Below are positions 33,869 through 42,315 of a stretch of DNA of 64,000 bases, piece by piece. A model generated the notes under the pieces. The model worked only from the letters and a program-made list of their open reading frames with translations, was not told the DNA's origin and made no database searches. Origin of the DNA: Streptomyces glaucescens (GTDB lineage: Bacteria > Actinomycetota > Actinomycetes > Streptomycetales > Streptomycetaceae). A program made the translations under genes and the position numbers. The stretch spans positions 6,490,501-6,554,500 of the forward strand of contig NZ_CP009438.1 of NCBI RefSeq assembly GCF_000761215.1, read 5' to 3'. How positions within the stretch are numbered: position 1 is the stretch's first letter; every line of letters starts with the position of its first letter.

Positions 33869-34651
33869 ATGTCCCGCCACGTCCTGGTCCTCGGCGGCAC
33901 CACCGAGGCCCGTCTGCTCGCCGCCGAGCTGGCGGTGCGGCCGGACACGCGCGTGACGACCTCGCTGGCGGGCCGGGTGACCCGCCCCGGGGCGATCGCC
34001 GGCGACGTACGCGTGGGCGGCTTCGGCGGCGCCGACGGGCTGGCCGAGTGGCTGCGCGCCCACCGCGTGACCGCCGTCGTCGACGCCACCCACCCCTTCG
34101 CCACGGCCATCACGGCCAACGCGGCGCGCGCCGCGGCCGTGACGGGCCGGCCGCTGGCGGTGCTGCGCCGGCCCGGCTGGCGCCCCGGCCCCGGCGACCA
34201 CTGGCACCCGGCCGGCTCACTGGCCGAAGCGGCGCGGCTCCTGCCGGACCTGGGCCGCCGGGTCCTCCTCACCACCGGCCGCATGGACCTCGCGGCGTTC
34301 GCGCACCTGGACCGGCTGCACTTCGTCGTACGGTCCGTGGAGCCCGCCGAGCCGCCGGCGCCGCCGGACATGGCGCAGGTGCTGGCCCGGGGGCCGTTCA
34401 CGGTGGCCGACGAGCTGGCCCTGCTGCGCGGACACCGGATCGACGTGCTGGTGACGAAGGACAGCGGGGGAGCGGCGACCGCCGCCAAGCTCACCGCGGC
34501 CCGTGAACTCGGCCTGCCCGTCGTGGTGGTACGGCGCCCGCCGCTGCCGGACGGCGTGAGCGTGGTCCCCGGTGTCGCACAGGCCCTGGAGTGGCTGGGC
34601 CTCGACCCGGACACCGCCCCACCGGAGGTCGGCCGAACCCCGGCTGAGTGA
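33869..34651 (+). CDS. cobK: Precorrin-6A reductase (CobK/CbiJ)
   Basis: A 260-residue NADPH-dependent reductase of the cobalamin (corrin ring) pathway. It shows the family start HVLVLGGTTEARLLAAEL, VVDATHPFATAITANAARAA, LTTGRMDLAAF and the C-terminal VTKDSGGAATAAKLTAARELGLPVVVVRRP. The start at 33869 removes 23 non-conserved residues. Only one other cobalamin gene, cobF, is in the window, 8 kb away, so the pathway is scattered here. Its 3' end runs into a 15-bp tandem duplication. Confidence 0.95.
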   Translation: MSRHVLVLGGTTEARLLAAELAVRPDTRVTTSLAGRVTRPGAIAGDVRVGGFGGADGLAEWLRAHRVTAVVDATHPFATAITANAARAAAVTGRPLAVLRRPGWRPGPGDHWHPAGSLAEAARLLPDLGRRVLLTTGRMDLAAFAHLDRLHFVVRSVEPAEPPAPPDMAQVLARGPFTVADELALLRGHRIDVLVTKDSGGAATAAKLTAARELGLPVVVVRRPPLPDGVSVVPGVAQALEWLGLDPDTAPPEVGRTPAE

Positions 34652-34675
34652 ACCCCGGCTGAGTGAACGCCGGTT
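34635..34675 (+). repeat. 15-bp tandem repeat at the cobK stop
   Basis: GAACCCCGGCTGAGT occurs twice head to tail, followed by a partial third copy starting GAACGCCGGTT. The first copy contains the cobK stop codon. This looks like slipped-strand duplication and leaves the protein unaffected after the stop. Confidence 0.7.
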
Positions 34676-34715
34676 GCACCTCAGACGCCCGCCGGCCCGT
34701 CTCGTCGCCGTCGGG

Positions 34716-35345
34716 TCAGCCGGTCCCGGCCGCCCGTCCCCGCGGGGCGTGCGTGCCGACGGCGATCGGAGCGGGCTCGGCGGCGATGTCGAGGCCGCAG
34801 GTGCCGGTCGCCGTCACACCGTCCTTGCCCACCATCCGCACCGTGGTCCGGCCGTCGCGGTCCTGGCTGTAGGCGGCGGTGCAGACGAGCTGGCGCAGCG
34901 CTGTCCCGTCCAGTCCGCCGAGGGCCAGCGGAAGGCTCACCGTGACGTCCGCGTCCGGGGACGTCACCACCCCGACGCCCCCGGCGGTGACCCGGGGGAG
35001 CGAGGTGCCGAGACCCGCTGACCTCTCGGCGGGTCCGGGACCGCTGAGCAGGGCGGCGATCGCCTGCTCCGTCGAGACCGGCTCGGTCGGGCCGTCGGGT
35101 TCCTCGTACCCCGCCCCGAATCCGGACGATTCCGTCACCGACCGGCTCACCGGGCTCAGGGCCCCGTCGGGGGCGCGGAAGAAGAGCAGCGCGTCGTACC
35201 CGGGGTTGACGAAGGCCTGTACCGAGGCGGGACCGCCCGCCTCGATGACATCGGTCTCCTGGATGCCGCAGCCGCCGAGCAGCAGGGCGGCCGCCACCGG
35301 CCCCGCGACGCCGGCCGCCCGGCCCCGCGCCGGCCCCCGCCTCAT
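34716..35345 (-). CDS. Lipoprotein of the two-component operon
   Basis: A 209-residue lipoprotein. A short signal peptide ends in LLGGCG, and the mature part includes QAFVNPGYDALLFFRAPDGALSPVSRSV and a Thr/Asp/Gly-rich C-terminus with two cysteines (LVCTAAYS, TGTCGLDI). It overlaps the histidine kinase stop by ATGA and is the last gene of the FemX-MurJ-regulator-kinase operon. By position it resembles CseA, the lipoprotein that tunes the CseBC envelope-stress system of Streptomyces, though sequence identity cannot be judged here. It likely modulates the kinase outside the membrane. Confidence 0.8.
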   Translation of the reverse strand: MRRGPARGRAAGVAGPVAAALLLGGCGIQETDVIEAGGPASVQAFVNPGYDALLFFRAPDGALSPVSRSVTESSGFGAGYEEPDGPTEPVSTEQAIAALLSGPGPAERSAGLGTSLPRVTAGGVGVVTSPDADVTVSLPLALGGLDGTALRQLVCTAAYSQDRDGRTTVRMVGKDGVTATGTCGLDIAAEPAPIAVGTHAPRGRAAGTG

Positions 35346-37144
35346 CCGTCGTCCTCCTCCGCGTGCAGCGGTATCTCGACGGTGAAGACGGCACCGCCGC
35401 GCGGCAGGTTCCCCGCGCGGATCGTCCCGCCGTGCAGCCTGACGTTCTCCAGGGTGATCGCGAGCCCCAGCCCGCTGCCCGCCGAGCGGGTACGGGCCGC
35501 GTCGGCCTTGTAGAAGCGGTCGAAGATGTGCGGCAGCACCTCGGGCCGGATCCCGGGCCCGCTGTCGGCGACCTCCGTGACCAGCACCGGCACACCGTGG
35601 GACCGCGCCTCCACCCGCAGCCGCACGGTGACGGGCGCGCCGCCGTGCCGCAGCGCGTTGCCGACGAGATTCGCCACCACGATGTCGAAGCGGCGCGGGT
35701 CGAGCCGGGCGCGGATGCCGCCGGGCAGTTCGGCGCGGACCCGGCCGTCCGTCCAGTGCCGGTTCTCCAGGGTCTTGCGGATGGCCTCCGCCGCGTCGAT
35801 CTCGTCGGTGTGCAGCTCCGCCGCCCGCGCGTCGAAGCGGGAGATCTCCATCAGGTCCTCGACCAGCACGGCGAGCTTGCCCGTCTCGGAGCTGATCAGC
35901 CGGACCGCCCGGGCGGTGTCGGGGTCCAGCCGGCCCGCGTCCTCGTCGAGGACCTCGGTGACGGCGAGCATCCCGGCGAGCGGGGTGCGCAGTTCGTGCG
36001 AGACGTCGGAGGCGAAGCGGCGGGCGCGTTCCTCGGCCCGGCGCAGCTCCTGCACGGAGTGCTGGAGCTTGCCGGCCGACTCGTTGAACGTGTGGGCGAG
36101 GTCGGCCAGTTCGTCACTGCCGCGCACCGGGATGCGGGTGTCGAGCCGGCCGCTGCCCATGGACTGGGCGGCCTGGCGCAGCTCCCGCACCGGACGCAGC
36201 ACGCTGCGCGCGGCGAGCAGACCGGGCAGCAGGGCGATGGCGAGGCCGGGCAGGGCGCCGTCACGGGCGGCGGTGAGCAGCGCGTCGACGTTGACCTGCT
36301 CGTCGGTCATCCGCATGACGGCGTAGAGGACCAGCCGGGTGGGCAGCACGCCCTCGGGGCCGGTCCGGAAGACGGTCGGCATCGCGATGGTCAGATACGG
36401 CACGCCGTCCTTGACGACCCGTTCGAAGCTGCCGTGCGGATCGGCGTGGGCGGCGCGGCGCAGCTCCGGGGTGATGACGGTGGAGACGGGGCTGGTGCCG
36501 GACGAGGCGCGGATCGAACCGTACTCGGCGAACACGACCCAGGGGTGCGGCTTGCCCTTGCGGGCGAGGTCGCGCAGCACCTCCTCCAGCCCTTCCGCCT
36601 GCACGGGCAGGACGAAACCGGTCTGCTGGACCTGGTCGCGGAACGACGAGACCGCCGTGTCCTGCGCGGTCTGCAGCAGGGCGTTGCGCGCCTCGCGGTA
36701 GGTCAGCGCGGCGGTGGTGCCGGCACTGACGGCCGCGACCAGCAGGAACGCCAGGACCAGCCGCGTGCGCAGTCCGAACGCCCGGGCGCGCCGCAGCGGC
36801 CGTCGCCCGGGAGCGGACCGGCGTCGCCGGCTCCGGTCCGCGGGAGGCGGCCCGCCGGCGCGCTCCGGCGCCCGGCCGTCGCGAGCCGGGGCGCCGTGGA
36901 GACCGTCACCGCCGGTGCGGCCGGCTGTCCGGGGGCCCTCCGCCCGGCCGTCGTACGTCCCGGCCGCCCGCCTCGCGCCGGGCACGCCACTGCCCGGGCC
37001 CCCGGTTCCGTCCCGGCCCCCGGTTCCGTCCCTGGCGCCGGTCTCGCCCCGGCCCCCGGTCCCGCCGCTGCCCCCGGACCCGTCCCCGCCCCGGCCGGTG
37101 CCCTTGCCGCGCAGTACCCGGCCGAAGGCGGTGCGCCCGGTCAC
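35342..37144 (-). CDS. Sensor histidine kinase, envelope type
   Basis: A 600-residue kinase. A long Gly/Arg/Thr-rich cytoplasmic head (about 120 residues) precedes a first membrane helix (RLVLAFLLVAAVSAGTTAAL), an outer sensor domain, a second helix, a HAMP linker, the dimerisation domain with phospho-acceptor His383 in SDVSHELRTPLAGML, and an ATPase domain with NLVGNALRHGG, DSGPGI and GSGLGLAI. The GTG at 37144 overlaps the regulator stop as GTGA; the frame remains open further upstream but runs antisense-overlapped into the regulator gene. The partner is the adjacent OmpR-type regulator. The gene order suggests sensing of cell-wall status. Confidence 0.92.
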   Translation of the reverse strand: MTGRTAFGRVLRGKGTGRGGDGSGGSGGTGGRGETGARDGTGGRDGTGGPGSGVPGARRAAGTYDGRAEGPRTAGRTGGDGLHGAPARDGRAPERAGGPPPADRSRRRRSAPGRRPLRRARAFGLRTRLVLAFLLVAAVSAGTTAALTYREARNALLQTAQDTAVSSFRDQVQQTGFVLPVQAEGLEEVLRDLARKGKPHPWVVFAEYGSIRASSGTSPVSTVITPELRRAAHADPHGSFERVVKDGVPYLTIAMPTVFRTGPEGVLPTRLVLYAVMRMTDEQVNVDALLTAARDGALPGLAIALLPGLLAARSVLRPVRELRQAAQSMGSGRLDTRIPVRGSDELADLAHTFNESAGKLQHSVQELRRAEERARRFASDVSHELRTPLAGMLAVTEVLDEDAGRLDPDTARAVRLISSETGKLAVLVEDLMEISRFDARAAELHTDEIDAAEAIRKTLENRHWTDGRVRAELPGGIRARLDPRRFDIVVANLVGNALRHGGAPVTVRLRVEARSHGVPVLVTEVADSGPGIRPEVLPHIFDRFYKADAARTRSAGSGLGLAITLENVRLHGGTIRAGNLPRGGAVFTVEIPLHAEEDDG

Positions 37145-37824
37145 AGCGGGCCGAAGCGGTAGCCGAAGCCCCGCAGCGTCTGGACGTAGCGCGGGGTGCC
37201 GGACTCGTCCTCGATCTTGTTGCGGAGACGGCGGACGCAGGCGTCCACCAGGCGCGCGTCGGCGTGGTAGCTGTGCTCCCACACGTGTTCCAGGAGCTGC
37301 TGCCGGCTGAACACCTGCTCGGGCGCGGCGGACAGGTGCAGCAGCAGCTTCAGCTCCGAGGGGGCGAGGGTCAGTCGCCGGCCGGCCTTGGTGACGCTCA
37401 GCCCGGCCCGGTCGATGGTGAGGTCGCCGTGCACCTCCGTGGCCGGCCGGCCCGGCGCGACGTCCTCGATGCGGCGCAGCACCGCCCGGATCCGGGCCTC
37501 GATCACCTCGGGACGCGCGGGCTTGACGATGTAGTCGTCGGCCCCCGCCTCCAGGCCCACGATGACGTCGAAGTCGTCACCGCGCGCGGTCAGCATGATG
37601 ATCGGCAGCTGGCTGTCCTCGCGGACGCGCCGGCAGACCTGGACGCCGTTCAGGCCGGGCAGCATCAGGTCCAGCAGGAGCAGGTCGGGGCGGAACCCGG
37701 CGAGCGCGGCGAGTCCGGCCTCGCCGGTCGCGGCCGACAGCACCTCGTGGCCGCGGCGGCGCAGACCGAGCTCGACCCCTTCGCGCACGGCGGGGTCGTC
37801 CTCGATGAGGAGTACGCGGGGCAT
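37141..37824 (-). CDS. OmpR-family response regulator (AfsQ1/CseB-like)
   Basis: A 227-residue DNA-binding regulator. The receiver domain has the acidic pair in LLIEDD, phospho-acceptor Asp52 in LLLLDLMLPG, and Lys in YIVKPARPE. A winged-helix output domain follows, with LTLAPSELKLLLHLSAAPEQVFSRQQLLEHVW and TLRGFGYRFGPL. ATG 37824 follows GGGAG; a TTG three bases earlier is possible. It lies 21 bp after murJ and overlaps the kinase gene. From memory the sequence resembles AfsQ1 and CseB of S. coelicolor. Confidence 0.93.
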   Translation of the reverse strand: MPRVLLIEDDPAVREGVELGLRRRGHEVLSAATGEAGLAALAGFRPDLLLLDLMLPGLNGVQVCRRVREDSQLPIIMLTARGDDFDVIVGLEAGADDYIVKPARPEVIEARIRAVLRRIEDVAPGRPATEVHGDLTIDRAGLSVTKAGRRLTLAPSELKLLLHLSAAPEQVFSRQQLLEHVWEHSYHADARLVDACVRRLRNKIEDESGTPRYVQTLRGFGYRFGPL

Positions 37825-37845
37825 CAACAGTCTCCCAGTCGGTGG

Positions 37846-39606
37846 TCAGCGCCGGGTCACGCGCCGGCGCGCGCCGGCGATCAGCGCGTCGAGTTCGGTC
37901 AGGCGCAGCGGCCGCGCCAGCAGCGCGAACACGAGCACGACGACGGCCGCGCCGGCCGCCGCCGCGGCCACGGAGCCCGCCCGTGCGCAGCCGGCGGCCG
38001 CCAGGTGGCCGAGCAGGGTGGCGGGCACGGCGGCGGCCAGCAGCCGGGCGTGCGCCGTGACGGCGGACGACCGCCAGGGCCGGGCCACCGCCAGCCGGCG
38101 GCCCAGCACCAGGGCGGTGACCGCCCAGCCCGCGCACAACGCCAGCGAATACGCCGCCGCCATCCCCGTGACGGCCCAGCGGGCCGGCAGGAGCTGGGCG
38201 GCGGCCGTGGACAGGGCTGCGTTCACCGCGACGATCACCAGGTTGAGCAGGAAGGGCGTACGGGTGTCGGAGAGCGCGTAGAAGGTGCGGGACAGCACGT
38301 ACTGGCCCGACATGGCGACGAGCCCCGGCGCGAACGCCATCAGGATCCCGGCCATGGCGGCGGTGTCGCCGGTGCTGGTCCTGCCGTGGCCGAAGACGAG
38401 CGCCATCACCGGCTGGGCGAGGGCGAAGAGCATGCAGGCGGCCGGGACGACGGCCGCGGCCGAGGTGCGCAGGGCCTGCGAGACGTCGCGCCGCAGCGCC
38501 CCGGTGTCGGAGTCGGCGGCCGCCGCGCTCATCCGGGGCAACAGCGCGGTCACCAGGGAGACCGTGATGATGCCGTGCGGGACGACCCACAACGCGTAGG
38601 CGTTGTTGTACGCGCTGTACCCGGGGCCGCCGGCCAGGCCCGCGTCGGTGGCCAGCCGGGTCGTCACCCAGTAGGCGGCCTGGTTGGCGAGGACCAGCAG
38701 CACCAGCCAGCCGGCCGACCGCAGCGGGCGGGTCAGTCCGCTGCCCCGCCAGTCGAAGCGCGGCCGCCAGCGGAAGCCCGCTCCGCGCAGGGCGGGGACG
38801 AGGGCGAGCGCCTGGACGGCGATCCCGGCGGTCGTCCCCCACCCGAGCAGCGCGGTCTCGGCCGCGGTGAGGGTGTCCCCGCCGCCCGGGCCGAGTGCCA
38901 GGAAGAGACCGAACACGGCGACGACGACGAGGTTGTTGAGGACCGGAGCCCACATCATCGCGCCGAACCGGCCGCGGGCGTTCAGCACCTGACCGAGCAG
39001 TGTGAACAGGCCGAGGAAGAAGATCTGCGGCAGGCAGTAGCGGGCGAACGCGGTCGTCATCGCCGCCTGTTCGCCGCCGTAGCCGGTGTACGCGTCGACG
39101 ATCGCGGGCGCGGCCCACACCGCGGCGGCGGTGAGCGCCAGCAGGGCGGCGACGCAGACCGTGACGAGCCGGTCGGTGTAGGCGGCGCCGCCGTCCGCGT
39201 GTTCCTTGGCCGCCTTGACCAGCTCGGGCACGAAGACCGCGTTCAGCGCGCCGCCGAGGAGCAGCATGTAGACGATGGTCGGCAGGGCGTTGCCGACCGC
39301 GTAGCCGTCGGCGGTCGGCCCGATGGTGCCGAGCGCCGCGGCGACCACGGCGGACCGGCCGAAGCCGGTGGCCCGGGACACGAGCGAGCCGGCGGCCATC
39401 AGCACACTGCTGCGTGCCGCCGAGACCGGCTCGCCCCCGCCACCGGTCGTGCGGGGAGCCCGCCGCCCCGCGCCGGCCGGCGCGCCGGGGACCGTCTTCG
39501 CGGCGCCGGCCGGCGTGCCGGGGACCGTCTCCGTGGCGCCGGCCGGTGTACGGGGGGCCGTCCCCGCTCCGTCGCCGGTCGCCGGGGGCACCGTCGGCGG
39601 CCTCAT
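37846..39606 (-). CDS. murJ: MurJ-type lipid II flippase
   Basis: A 586-residue MATE/MVF-fold membrane protein with about 14 hydrophobic segments. It has AAGSLVSRATGFGRSAVVAAALG, the early loop ADGYAVGNALPTIVYMLLLGGALNAVFVPEL, and LPQIFFLGLFTLLGQVLNARGRFGAMMWAPVLNN, all typical of MurJ/MviN. It would flip lipid II, the peptidoglycan precursor, to the outer face. The cytoplasmic N-terminus contains 11-residue repeats (GTPAGATETVPGTPAGAAKT). It overlaps the FemX gene by ATGA. The principal Streptomyces murJ normally lies near oriC with trxA/parB, so this may be a second copy (inference). Confidence 0.92.
   Translation of the reverse strand: MRPPTVPPATGDGAGTAPRTPAGATETVPGTPAGAAKTVPGAPAGAGRRAPRTTGGGGEPVSAARSSVLMAAGSLVSRATGFGRSAVVAAALGTIGPTADGYAVGNALPTIVYMLLLGGALNAVFVPELVKAAKEHADGGAAYTDRLVTVCVAALLALTAAAVWAAPAIVDAYTGYGGEQAAMTTAFARYCLPQIFFLGLFTLLGQVLNARGRFGAMMWAPVLNNLVVVAVFGLFLALGPGGGDTLTAAETALLGWGTTAGIAVQALALVPALRGAGFRWRPRFDWRGSGLTRPLRSAGWLVLLVLANQAAYWVTTRLATDAGLAGGPGYSAYNNAYALWVVPHGIITVSLVTALLPRMSAAAADSDTGALRRDVSQALRTSAAAVVPAACMLFALAQPVMALVFGHGRTSTGDTAAMAGILMAFAPGLVAMSGQYVLSRTFYALSDTRTPFLLNLVIVAVNAALSTAAAQLLPARWAVTGMAAAYSLALCAGWAVTALVLGRRLAVARPWRSSAVTAHARLLAAAVPATLLGHLAAAGCARAGSVAAAAAGAAVVVLVFALLARPLRLTELDALIAGARRRVTRR
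39470..39568 (-). repeat. Three 33-bp tandem repeats in the murJ N-terminus
   Basis: Units begin at 39470, 39503 and 39536, each opening GCGCCGGCCGG. They encode 11-residue repeats with the pattern T-V-P-G-x-P-A-G-A. The first two units are nearly identical and the third is diverged. They extend a probably disordered cytoplasmic tail without shifting the frame. Confidence 0.8.
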
Positions 39607-40799
39607 CGGCGGTTCAGGTACGCCTGGAAGGCGCGGTACAGCGTCTGGTTGGCGGTGCCGCCCAACGGTCTCTCCCATTCCCCCAACGTCTCGACGACCT
39701 GTCCGCCGGTACCGAGCTTCCATCGCAGCAGGCCGTACGCACGTTCGTCAGGATCGAGAGTGGAGGGTACCCCGCGCATGTCGTAGACGTCAGCGCCGAG
39801 GGCGTGGGCGTCCAGCAGCATCCGCCACTGCAGGGCGTTGGAGGGCCGCACCTCACGGCGGTGGTCGGCCGAGGCACCGGTCTGGTACCAGACCCGGCGG
39901 CCCACCGTGATCATCGTGTGGGCGGCGAGTATCTCCCCGCGGTGGCGGGCGAGGTACAGCTTCATCCGGCCCGGCTCCTCCGCGTTGAGCGCCGCGTACT
40001 GGCGCTGGTAGTAGCCGAGCGAGCGACCGAGCCGGAAACCGTCGCGCTCCTCGGTGACGCGCAGCAGCCGGTAGAACTCGGGCAGTTCGGCGGCGCTGCC
40101 CACGACGACCTCCACGCCCTCCTTCTGGGCGCGCCTGACGTTCCGCCGCCATTCCTGGTTGAGCCCGGACCACAGGTCCTCGGTGCCGCGTCCGGCGAGC
40201 GGCACCTGGAAGACGTGGCGCGGCTGGGCGTCCCCGTCGTCGCCGGTGCCGTCACCGCCGCAGCGGCGCCAGCCGCGGGCCCGCAGCCGTTCGGCGACGG
40301 CGGTGCCGAGCGGGTCGACCTCGCTGGCGAGCACGTCCCCGAGCCGTCTGCCCGGGCCGGTGAGCGACTTCAGCAGGGCGGCGTCCCAGCGCCGGTACGC
40401 GGGCGAGGGGCCGATCCGTACGGCGAAGGCGCCCGCCCGGCGGAGCTGTTCCAGCAACGGGGCGAGCCAGTCGTCGATGCCGGGGTCCGCCCAGTCGGCG
40501 ACGGGTCCCTCGGGGAGGTAGGCGAAGTACTTGCGGGTGCCGGGGAACTGCCGCAGCAGCACCAGGGCGACGCCGGTCAGGTCACCGGCCTGCGGGTCCG
40601 GTCCCCAGCCGAGGAGCCGCGGTTGCCAGCCCTCTTTGACGTCGGACCAGGACGGGCACTGCAGGAAACCGGCGCCGAGCGCAGCGCCGCGCGGGGACGC
40701 GAGGAAGGCGCGGTACGTCTCGGCGGTCACGGGTCCGAGCCTGAGGTCCCGGTTCCGTTCGTCCTGCCGGCGGCCGGGCGGTACGAGCAGCGCTGACAC
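39603..40799 (-). CDS. FemX/FemAB-type peptidoglycan bridge aminoacyltransferase
   Basis: A 398-residue protein of the FemAB family, with two GNAT-like halves. Seen are FLQCPSWSDVKEGWQPRLLGWG, KYFAYLPEGPVADWADPGIDDWLAPLLEQLRRAGAFAVRIGPSP, the central LNQEWRRNVRRAQKEGVEV and RPSNALQWRMLLDAHALGADVYDMRGVPSTLDPD. In Streptomyces a FemX enzyme adds the single glycine of the peptidoglycan bridge to lipid II using glycyl-tRNA. GTG 40799 follows GGAGAAGGAGAGG. It is the first gene of an operon with murJ and the two-component genes and is divergent from an L,D-transpeptidase. Confidence 0.9.
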   Translation of the reverse strand: MSALLVPPGRRQDERNRDLRLGPVTAETYRAFLASPRGAALGAGFLQCPSWSDVKEGWQPRLLGWGPDPQAGDLTGVALVLLRQFPGTRKYFAYLPEGPVADWADPGIDDWLAPLLEQLRRAGAFAVRIGPSPAYRRWDAALLKSLTGPGRRLGDVLASEVDPLGTAVAERLRARGWRRCGGDGTGDDGDAQPRHVFQVPLAGRGTEDLWSGLNQEWRRNVRRAQKEGVEVVVGSAAELPEFYRLLRVTEERDGFRLGRSLGYYQRQYAALNAEEPGRMKLYLARHRGEILAAHTMITVGRRVWYQTGASADHRREVRPSNALQWRMLLDAHALGADVYDMRGVPSTLDPDERAYGLLRWKLGTGGQVVETLGEWERPLGGTANQTLYRAFQAYLNRR

Positions 40800-41024
40800 G
40801 TCGTGGAGCCTCTCCTTCTCCCCGGCTGTCGCGGGGACGGAAGGGATGCTCACAGCCCCCCGTGACCGTCCCGCGCGGCGAATGTGACCGGACGATGACC
40901 GTTCCCCACCAGTCGCCGTCACAGTGAACCGACGCCGCTGACCTGGGCATCTCCGGATTTAGAGTCACGAAGGTCACGACGCTCCCGCCCTGTCCTTCCT
41001 CATCCGCCCGCCACGGAGGTCCAG

Positions 41025-42278
41025 TTGCCCCGCACACCCGCGCCCGCCCGCACCCCGGGTCCCGCCGCCCGCACCCCGGCCCGAGCCGCCCGCATCCCCG
41101 CCCTCGTCCGCACCGCCGTCGCCGCCGCCCTGCTGGCGCCGCTCGCCGCCTGCTCCGCGAACTCCGGCCCCGCCGCGGCCGGGGACACCGGCACGTCCGG
41201 GAAGGACGGCGCGGACCGTCCCGTCACCGTCACGGTCACCCCCACGGGACGGCAGGCCGGCGCCGGGAAGCCGGTCGAGGTCACCGCGACGGGCGGCCGC
41301 CTCACCTCGGTGACCGTCACCGACGCCGAGGGCCGCAGACTCACCGGGAAGGTGGGCCCCGACGGCCGCACCTGGACCTCCGACCGCAAGGCCGTGCCCG
41401 GCACGGCGTACGCGGTCACGGCGGCGACCCGCACCGAGGGCGGCACCCCCGGCACCACCCGGGCCTCCTTCGCCACCGCCCCGGCGGACAAGGTCAACAA
41501 GGTCGACTGGCGCCCGGGCACCGGCACCACCGTCGGCATCGCCCAGCCGATCTCGCTCGTCTTCGACCACCCCGTCGAGAACAAGGCCGAGGTCGAGAGA
41601 CAGCTCAAGGTCACCACCTCCAACGGCACCGAGGGCTCCTGGGGCTGGATGCGGGACTGGTCGGGCCGGGACCGGGTGGACTGGCGGCCCAGGTCCTACT
41701 GGAAGCCCGGCACCGAGGTCACCCTGAACGCCGCGCTGAACGGCACCGACTCGGGCACCGGCGGCTGGTTCGTCCGCGACTACACGACCACCTTCACCAT
41801 CGGCGCCCGGCAGGTCGTCGAGGTCGACCTCGACCGTCACCACCTGACGCTGGTCCGCGACGGCAGGACCGTCCGGCGCATCCCGGTCTCCGGCGGCACG
41901 CCGGGCGGTGACAAGCGCTCCTGGCGCGGGACCGCGGTCCTCATGGCCAAGGAGGGGACCATCAACATGAACTCCGAGACGGTGGGCCTCGGCGACGCCT
42001 ACGACAAGATGGTCGACTACTCGATGCGGCTGACCTGGTCGGGCATGTACGCGCACGCCGCCCCCTGGAACGCCCGCTGGTTCGGCAACGCCAACCGCAG
42101 CTCGGGCTGCATAGGCATGAGCGACGCGGACGCGGCCTGGTTCTACGGCCAGGTGCGCCCAGGAGACCCGTTCGAGATCACCGGCGAGGACACCAAGGGC
42201 GTCGTCGCACCGGAGAACGGCTTCGGCGAGTGGAACCTGTCCTGGACCGAGTGGCAGCAGCGGAGCGCGCTGCGCTGA
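41025..42278 (+). CDS. L,D-transpeptidase lipoprotein (YkuD domain with Ig-like domains)
   Basis: A 417-residue exported enzyme that makes 3-3 peptidoglycan crosslinks. It has a long Pro/Arg/Thr head, a signal ending in lipobox LAACS, two Ig-like domains (about residues 65-150 and 155-260), and a C-terminal YkuD domain with MYAHAAPWN and the catalytic Cys362 in NRSSGCIGMSD. The TTG start has GGAGG just upstream. It corresponds to the Ldt type common in actinomycetes. Divergence from the FemX-MurJ-sensor operon suggests shared control, and a strong terminator follows its stop. Confidence 0.93.
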   Translation: MPRTPAPARTPGPAARTPARAARIPALVRTAVAAALLAPLAACSANSGPAAAGDTGTSGKDGADRPVTVTVTPTGRQAGAGKPVEVTATGGRLTSVTVTDAEGRRLTGKVGPDGRTWTSDRKAVPGTAYAVTAATRTEGGTPGTTRASFATAPADKVNKVDWRPGTGTTVGIAQPISLVFDHPVENKAEVERQLKVTTSNGTEGSWGWMRDWSGRDRVDWRPRSYWKPGTEVTLNAALNGTDSGTGGWFVRDYTTTFTIGARQVVEVDLDRHHLTLVRDGRTVRRIPVSGGTPGGDKRSWRGTAVLMAKEGTINMNSETVGLGDAYDKMVDYSMRLTWSGMYAHAAPWNARWFGNANRSSGCIGMSDADAAWFYGQVRPGDPFEITGEDTKGVVAPENGFGEWNLSWTEWQQRSALR

Positions 42279-42309
42279 GCGGCCCGCGGGCGGGGCGCCC
42301 GCGGGCCGC
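42279..42309. terminator. Bidirectional terminator between ldt and cobF
   Basis: A perfect 14-bp stem (GCGGCCCGCGGGCG and its complement) with a GGG loop starts on the base after the L,D-transpeptidase stop and ends six bases before the convergent cobF stop. Confidence 0.85.
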
Positions 42310-42315
42310 CCTCCG

